From assembly GCA_049699715.1 (NCBI GenBank), contig JBNAVB010000013.1, forward strand, positions 1 through 15,863: 15,863 nt of DNA, in the 5' to 3' direction. Numbering within the stretch: position 1 is the stretch's first letter; the number at the start of each line of letters is the position of its first letter. The notes below the pieces were generated by a model. That model saw nothing but the letters and a program-made list of their open reading frames with translations. It was not told the origin of the DNA and searched no databases. Positions 13,740 through 15,863 of this stretch are shown here, one piece after another. The translations under genes were made by a program, and so were the position numbers. The DNA comes from JAVZYK01 sp049699715. Its GTDB lineage: Archaea > Nanobdellota > Nanobdellia > Pacearchaeales > UBA284.

Positions 13740-14174
13740 ATGGCGAAGAAAAAATTTGATGCTGGGAAAAAAATTATAGTTGTAAGTGGAACAAGGAAAA
13801 GCAGCAAAGCCCGCGCTACAATCCAAGAAGGTACAGGTAGAATTTTGATAAACAAAAAGCCGATAGAGATTTTTAACACTTTCCAGAGGCTCTCACTCAG
13901 CGAACCTTTGGTGATAGCCGAAGATGTTCTGAAAGAGAAGATGAAACAAATGGATATCAATGTAACTGTCCGCGGGGGGGGCACAGAGTCACAGATCGAA
14001 GCTGCGAGACTAGCAATCGCCCGGGCAATTCTCGCTTTCAACAAAAGTTCCGAGCTTAGAAACGCGTTCTTCAAATATGACAGGATGTTGCTTGTTGCTG
14101 ATACTCGCAGAAAAGAGCAAAGGAAGCCCAATGATTCAAAAGCTAGAGCAGCTCGACAGAAATCTTATCGTTAA
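13740..14174 (+). CDS. rps9: Small-subunit ribosomal protein uS9, 144 aa
   Basis: uS9 lies in the small-subunit head; its C-terminal tail reaches the P-site tRNA. The hallmarks are the GTRKSSKARATIQEGTGRILINKKPI start, VTVRGGGTESQIEAARLAIARAIL, and the basic end DSKARAARQKSYR. Length and order are normal for archaea. A run of eight G's in the coding sequence near 13974-13981 falls in the conserved VRGGG motif and keeps the frame. Confidence 0.95.
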   Translation: MAKKKFDAGKKIIVVSGTRKSSKARATIQEGTGRILINKKPIEIFNTFQRLSLSEPLVIAEDVLKEKMKQMDINVTVRGGGTESQIEAARLAIARAILAFNKSSELRNAFFKYDRMLLVADTRRKEQRKPNDSKARAARQKSYR

Positions 14175-14196
14175 ATTTAAAAGCCATAATCAAAAT

Positions 14197-14208
14197 AATA
14201 TAATAAAG
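14197..14208 (+). promoter_or_regulatory. TATA-like box for rpoN
   Basis: AATATAATAAAG is centred about 30 bases before the ATG at 14233. The gap after uS9 is 58 bases, so rpoN may be transcribed both from here and by read-through. Confidence 0.4.
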
Positions 14209-14232
14209 CAGAGGGAATAAAACAGAGGAAAA

Positions 14233-14430
14233 ATGATAATCCCAATAAGATGTTTCAGCTGCGGTAAACCCATCGCACATTTGTGGGAGAAATTCAAGGC
14301 AAGAGTTGATAAAGGCGAAGATCCAAAAAAAGTTCTGGATGATTTGGGATTAGAACGCTATTGCTGCCGTGCCGTGTTCCTTGGACATGTTGACTTGCTC
14401 GAGCTAACAAGCAAATTCAAAAAATTCTAG
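14233..14430 (+). CDS. rpoN: RNA polymerase subunit N (Rpb10-like), 65 aa
   Basis: Small zinc-binding polymerase subunit that bridges D/L to the large subunits. It has the diagnostic MIIPIRCFSCGKPI start, with CFSC forming half of the zinc site, and the RYCCRAVFLGHVDLLE segment holding the other two cysteines. Length is typical. AGAGGA lies shortly before the ATG. It ends with TAG and closes the plus-strand information block; genes after it run on the minus strand. Confidence 0.96.
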   Translation: MIIPIRCFSCGKPIAHLWEKFKARVDKGEDPKKVLDDLGLERYCCRAVFLGHVDLLELTSKFKKF

Positions 14431-14507
14431 TTCCAACCGATTTTACAAATTTTATAAAGCACCCATTATTGATATAACCTTGCTATTATAAAATACAATC
14501 CTACGAG

Positions 14508-14636
14508 CTATCTTAAGAGTCTTGGCATCACAAACACGAATATTCCGAACAGAATCGCCAATATTCCCCTTATGATCCCTGAGATGCTCAATCCAAAGAG
14601 CGCTATTTTCACCTCCTTCAGCCAGTTTAGATTCAT
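14508..14636 (-). CDS. DUF3096-like mini membrane protein, 42 aa, frame cut by TAG
   Basis: The ATG at 14636 opens a frame with one hydrophobic segment (about residues 13-37) ending in a Pro-Arg-Leu-Leu-Arg turn and then TAG at 14508-14510. Past the TAG the same frame continues for 13 codons to TAA at 14466-14468 and encodes LVGLYFIIARLYQ. That is what the second helix of DUF3096-type small proteins looks like: a first helix, Pro-x-Leu-Leu, often Tyr, then a second helix. So either the gene is broken by a nonsense change, the TAG is read through, or a one-helix version is made. It lies 16 bases after the RNase P protein gene. A different frame at 14452-14640 looks random. Confidence 0.5.
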   Translation of the reverse strand: MNLNWLKEVKIALFGLSISGIIRGILAILFGIFVFVMPRLLR

Positions 14637-14652
14637 TCAAATTCTGAAATTT

Positions 14653-14937
14653 TTAGAGCTTTATCCTCATATAATTTAAGCATTCTAAGCATTTTATGGT
14701 TTTCTTTCCTTTGCTTATTCTAAAAATACAATTTTTTCCTGGAATGAAGTAAGAGTTGCAATTATGGCAGAAAAGCCTTCGATATTTTTTCAGCGAGAGA
14801 TTTGCTCTCTTTGCTTTCTTCCTCGCTTCTGCCACTAGTTTTTTCGCTGTTTCTCCATGTGTTCCCGCATTTATTTTGGCCTGGATGAATAATTCTTCAA
14901 TCTCCCTAATCAATTTTTTATCAAGAACTTTTCTCAT
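14653..14937 (-). CDS. rnp4: RNase P protein component 4 (Rpp21-like), 94 aa
   Basis: Zinc-ribbon subunit of archaeal RNase P, which trims the 5' leaders of tRNA precursors. The N-terminal helices (ELFIQAKINAGTHGETAKKLVAEARKKAKR) are followed by FCHNCNSYFIPGKNC and, after a basic loop, KCLECLNYMRI. Cys57, Cys60, Cys83 and Cys86 form the zinc site. The length is a little shorter than usual. I use the ATG at 14937; a TTG at 14943 adds only two residues. It follows 5S rRNA by 32 bases on the same strand and has its own TATA-like box. Confidence 0.85.
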   Translation of the reverse strand: MRKVLDKKLIREIEELFIQAKINAGTHGETAKKLVAEARKKAKRANLSLKKYRRLFCHNCNSYFIPGKNCIFRISKGKKTIKCLECLNYMRIKL

Positions 14938-14960
14938 TTTCAAGAAATCAGAAAACCAAA

Positions 14961-14968
14961 AATTTAAG
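14961..14968 (-). promoter_or_regulatory. TATA box of rnp4 at the 3' edge of 5S rRNA
   Basis: The minus strand reads CTTAAATT, centred about 28 bases before the rnp4 ATG and directly after the 5S rRNA 3' end. The T run just after it could also end 5S transcription. Confidence 0.5.
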
Positions 14969-14969
14969 C

Positions 14970-15081
<112 letters not shown>

Positions 15082-15101
15082 ACACAGATAAAATCAGAAA
15101 C

Positions 15102-15111
15102 GTTTTTAAAC
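15102..15111 (-). promoter_or_regulatory. TATA box of 5S rRNA
   Basis: The minus strand reads GTTTAAAAAC, centred about 26 bases before the 5S 5' end, with A-rich sequence just upstream. The MITE-like element begins only a few bases beyond it. Confidence 0.65.
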
Positions 15112-15188
15112 TTTTTTATTAGCCGGGCTTTGTAGAAAGTAAACTCCCATTTCTATTCGATAAATGATTTCTTGATAAGAGGTTAAAT

Positions 15189-15206
15189 GGTCTTCAGGGT
15201 CTTCAG
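15189..15206. repeat. Tandem 9-bp duplication inside the MITE-like element
   Basis: GGTCTTCAG is present twice, head to tail and perfect. It probably arose by slippage. Confidence 0.7.
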
Positions 15207-15216
15207 CTCTATTTTG

Positions 15217-15240
15217 ACTTTATCGTCGAACTTTATCGTC
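15217..15240. repeat. 11-bp direct repeat inside the MITE-like element
   Basis: ACTTTATCGTC occurs at 15217-15227 and 15230-15240, with a 13-base period. Together with the 9-bp duplication it makes the element interior repeat-rich. Confidence 0.7.
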
Positions 15241-15328
15241 TAAAGGGTTTAATTTTATGGCTTAGCACTGAAACTTTCTACAGAGCATATTAGCCGTTAA
15301 ACTAGATAAAACGTGAGCTGTCGCAATA

Positions 15329-15362
15329 GCGGGTGATGATTTTTAAATCGAATGCGGGTGAT
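15329..15362 (+). repeat. Two GCGGGTGAT copies in a gene-free stretch
   Basis: The copies lie at 15329-15337 and 15354-15362. The first continues as GTGATGA, a perfect C-box sequence, and the second as GTGATAA. A TATA-like GATAAAAC lies about 25 bases upstream. No good D box (CTGA) follows, so a C/D sRNA is only a possibility. Otherwise the stretch 15288-15429 shows no gene. Confidence 0.3.
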
Positions 15363-15429
15363 AAGCAAAATTTTACTCAGATAGTGGTCAGTTGACTTGC
15401 ATAAAACTATATTTTAAGAGTAATAATAT

Positions 15430-15863
15430 TTATCCTCTTAATTCAGCTTCCAGATTACTTGTATATTTGCTATAGTCTCCTTTCTTTATAGCTTCAAAGA
15501 ATTGGGGGAAATCTTGGGGAGACAAAAACTTAAAATGGTATTTGAATTTCTTTTGTTTCTTGTTAAGTTCATTGAAATGTTGAATTGCATATTTGAGTTT
15601 AGCTTTATTCTCCTCTGTAATATCTTCATCAGATTTTATCTCTACAACAAGGATATCTTTTCCAATTTTAATAAAGAAATCTGGGTTGAATTTTGCCCAT
15701 ACTTGATGTGTCCCTTTACGGCATGTATAAGGAACATCATAAAAACCTCTATCAACAGATTTAATCCAAGCATCAATTTTTTGTGCATATTCTTGCATTA
15801 CTAAATGCCTTGCAAATTCCCTTTCATTATTATGCGAAAGAATTACTACATTAAGAGGGCATT
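15430..15863 (-). CDS. C-terminal part of a helicase/type III restriction-like nuclease (partial)
   Basis: The frame is open to the right edge, so the ATG at 15798 is internal and the 5' part of the gene is outside the window. The visible 144 or so residues include NNEREFARHL, then DAWIKSVDRGFYDVPY, then the nuclease-like FNPDFFIKIGKDILVVEIKSDED, where Asp and the E-x-K form a PD-(D/E)XK site. The segment ENKAKLKYAIQHFNELN follows. This string of features is typical of the C-terminal end of type III restriction (Res) subunits and related DEAD/DEAH helicases. Whether a methylase partner or other defence genes lie beyond is not visible. Confidence is in the domain, not in the system. Confidence 0.65.
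   Translation of the reverse strand, partial: CPLNVVILSHNNEREFARHLVMQEYAQKIDAWIKSVDRGFYDVPYTCRKGTHQVWAKFNPDFFIKIGKDILVVEIKSDEDITEENKAKLKYAIQHFNELNKKQKKFKYHFKFLSPQDFPQFFEAIKKGDYSKYTSNLEAELRG

Larger units (their letters stand above)
15126..15287. mobile_element. MITE-like non-autonomous element, about 162 bp
   Basis: The ends are GGCTTTGTAGAAAGT (15126-15140) and ACTTTCTACAGAGCA (15273-15287), inverted copies matching at 13 of 15 positions. Outside them the 9-bp TATTAGCCG occurs at 15117-15125 and 15288-15296, exactly where target-site duplications would be. The interior has no open reading frame of note and holds two short tandem duplications. This is the classic outline of a miniature inverted-repeat element moved by a transposase encoded elsewhere; the IS family is not identified. 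An alternative is an ncRNA closed by a terminal stem, but that would not explain the flanking direct repeats. It abuts the 5S rRNA promoter. Confidence 0.6.

Noticed and set aside
14508..14510. TAG as pyrrolysine codon
   Set aside because: Several neighbouring genes use TAG as a normal stop and no Pyl genes are visible; a nonsense change or true stop is simpler.
14452..14640. 62-residue frame starting at TTG 14640
   Set aside because: Its protein looks random; the overlapping frame from ATG 14636 encodes a recognisable membrane helix.
15126..15287. RNase P RNA or another known structured RNA in the inverted-repeat element
   Set aside because: GGCTTA and ACAGA-like strings occur but in the wrong order relative to RNase P RNA, and the length is too small. 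The flanking 9-bp direct repeats fit a mobile element better.

Overview
The window is archaeal chromosome, most likely from a small-genome, AT-rich lineage such as DPANN (Woesearchaeota/Pacearchaeota-like) or a relative. The domain is clear: uS13, uS4 and uS11 sit next to RNA polymerase subunit D, followed by tRNA-Leu, eL18, uL13, uS9 and RpoN. eL21 sits next to RpoF and a DUF655 protein. There is an RNase P Rpp21-type protein, and many genes have TATA boxes about 20-30 bases before a leaderless start. The lineage call is inference from gene content and base composition, not from a search.

Left part (1-4650). Two unrecognised leaderless genes lie on the minus strand. A small CxxC-x17-CxxC zinc-ribbon gene follows on the plus strand; it has a long leader and the only perfect Shine-Dalgarno sequence I found. 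Next is a SERCA-like P-type Ca2+ ATPase on the minus strand, divergent from a small polytopic membrane protein that may be related to VTT/DedA proteins.

Nucleic-acid processing block (4647-7998). One minus-strand operon encodes, in transcription order, a PIN-domain protein, an Rnl2-like ATP-dependent RNA ligase and a RecB/Cas4-like PD-(D/E)XK nuclease with an iron-sulfur-type cysteine set. Divergent from it is a helical protein with a C-terminal DUF4145/HEPN-like domain carrying an R-x4-H motif. This cut, ligate and cut set is the best candidate in the window for an undescribed RNA-repair or defence system. A lone sugar-nucleotidyltransferase-like gene follows at 8029-8652.

Information-processing block (8825-14430, plus strand). 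The order is an HPF/RaiA-like protein, eL21, RpoF, DUF655, uS13, uS4, uS11, RpoD, tRNA-Leu, eL18, uL13, uS9 and RpoN. Three junctions have the form TAAaATG with no Shine-Dalgarno. The tRNA-Leu reads as anticodon AAG, which is very unusual because archaea are not expected to use A at position 34.

Right part (14450-15863, mostly minus strand). A 5S rRNA gene stands alone, followed by the RNase P protein gene and a DUF3096-like mini membrane protein whose conserved frame is cut by a TAG. A MITE-like element of about 162 bp, with terminal inverted repeats and 9-bp flanking direct repeats, lies just upstream of the 5S promoter. The window ends inside a gene whose C-terminal part resembles the nuclease domain of helicase-type (type III-like) restriction enzymes.
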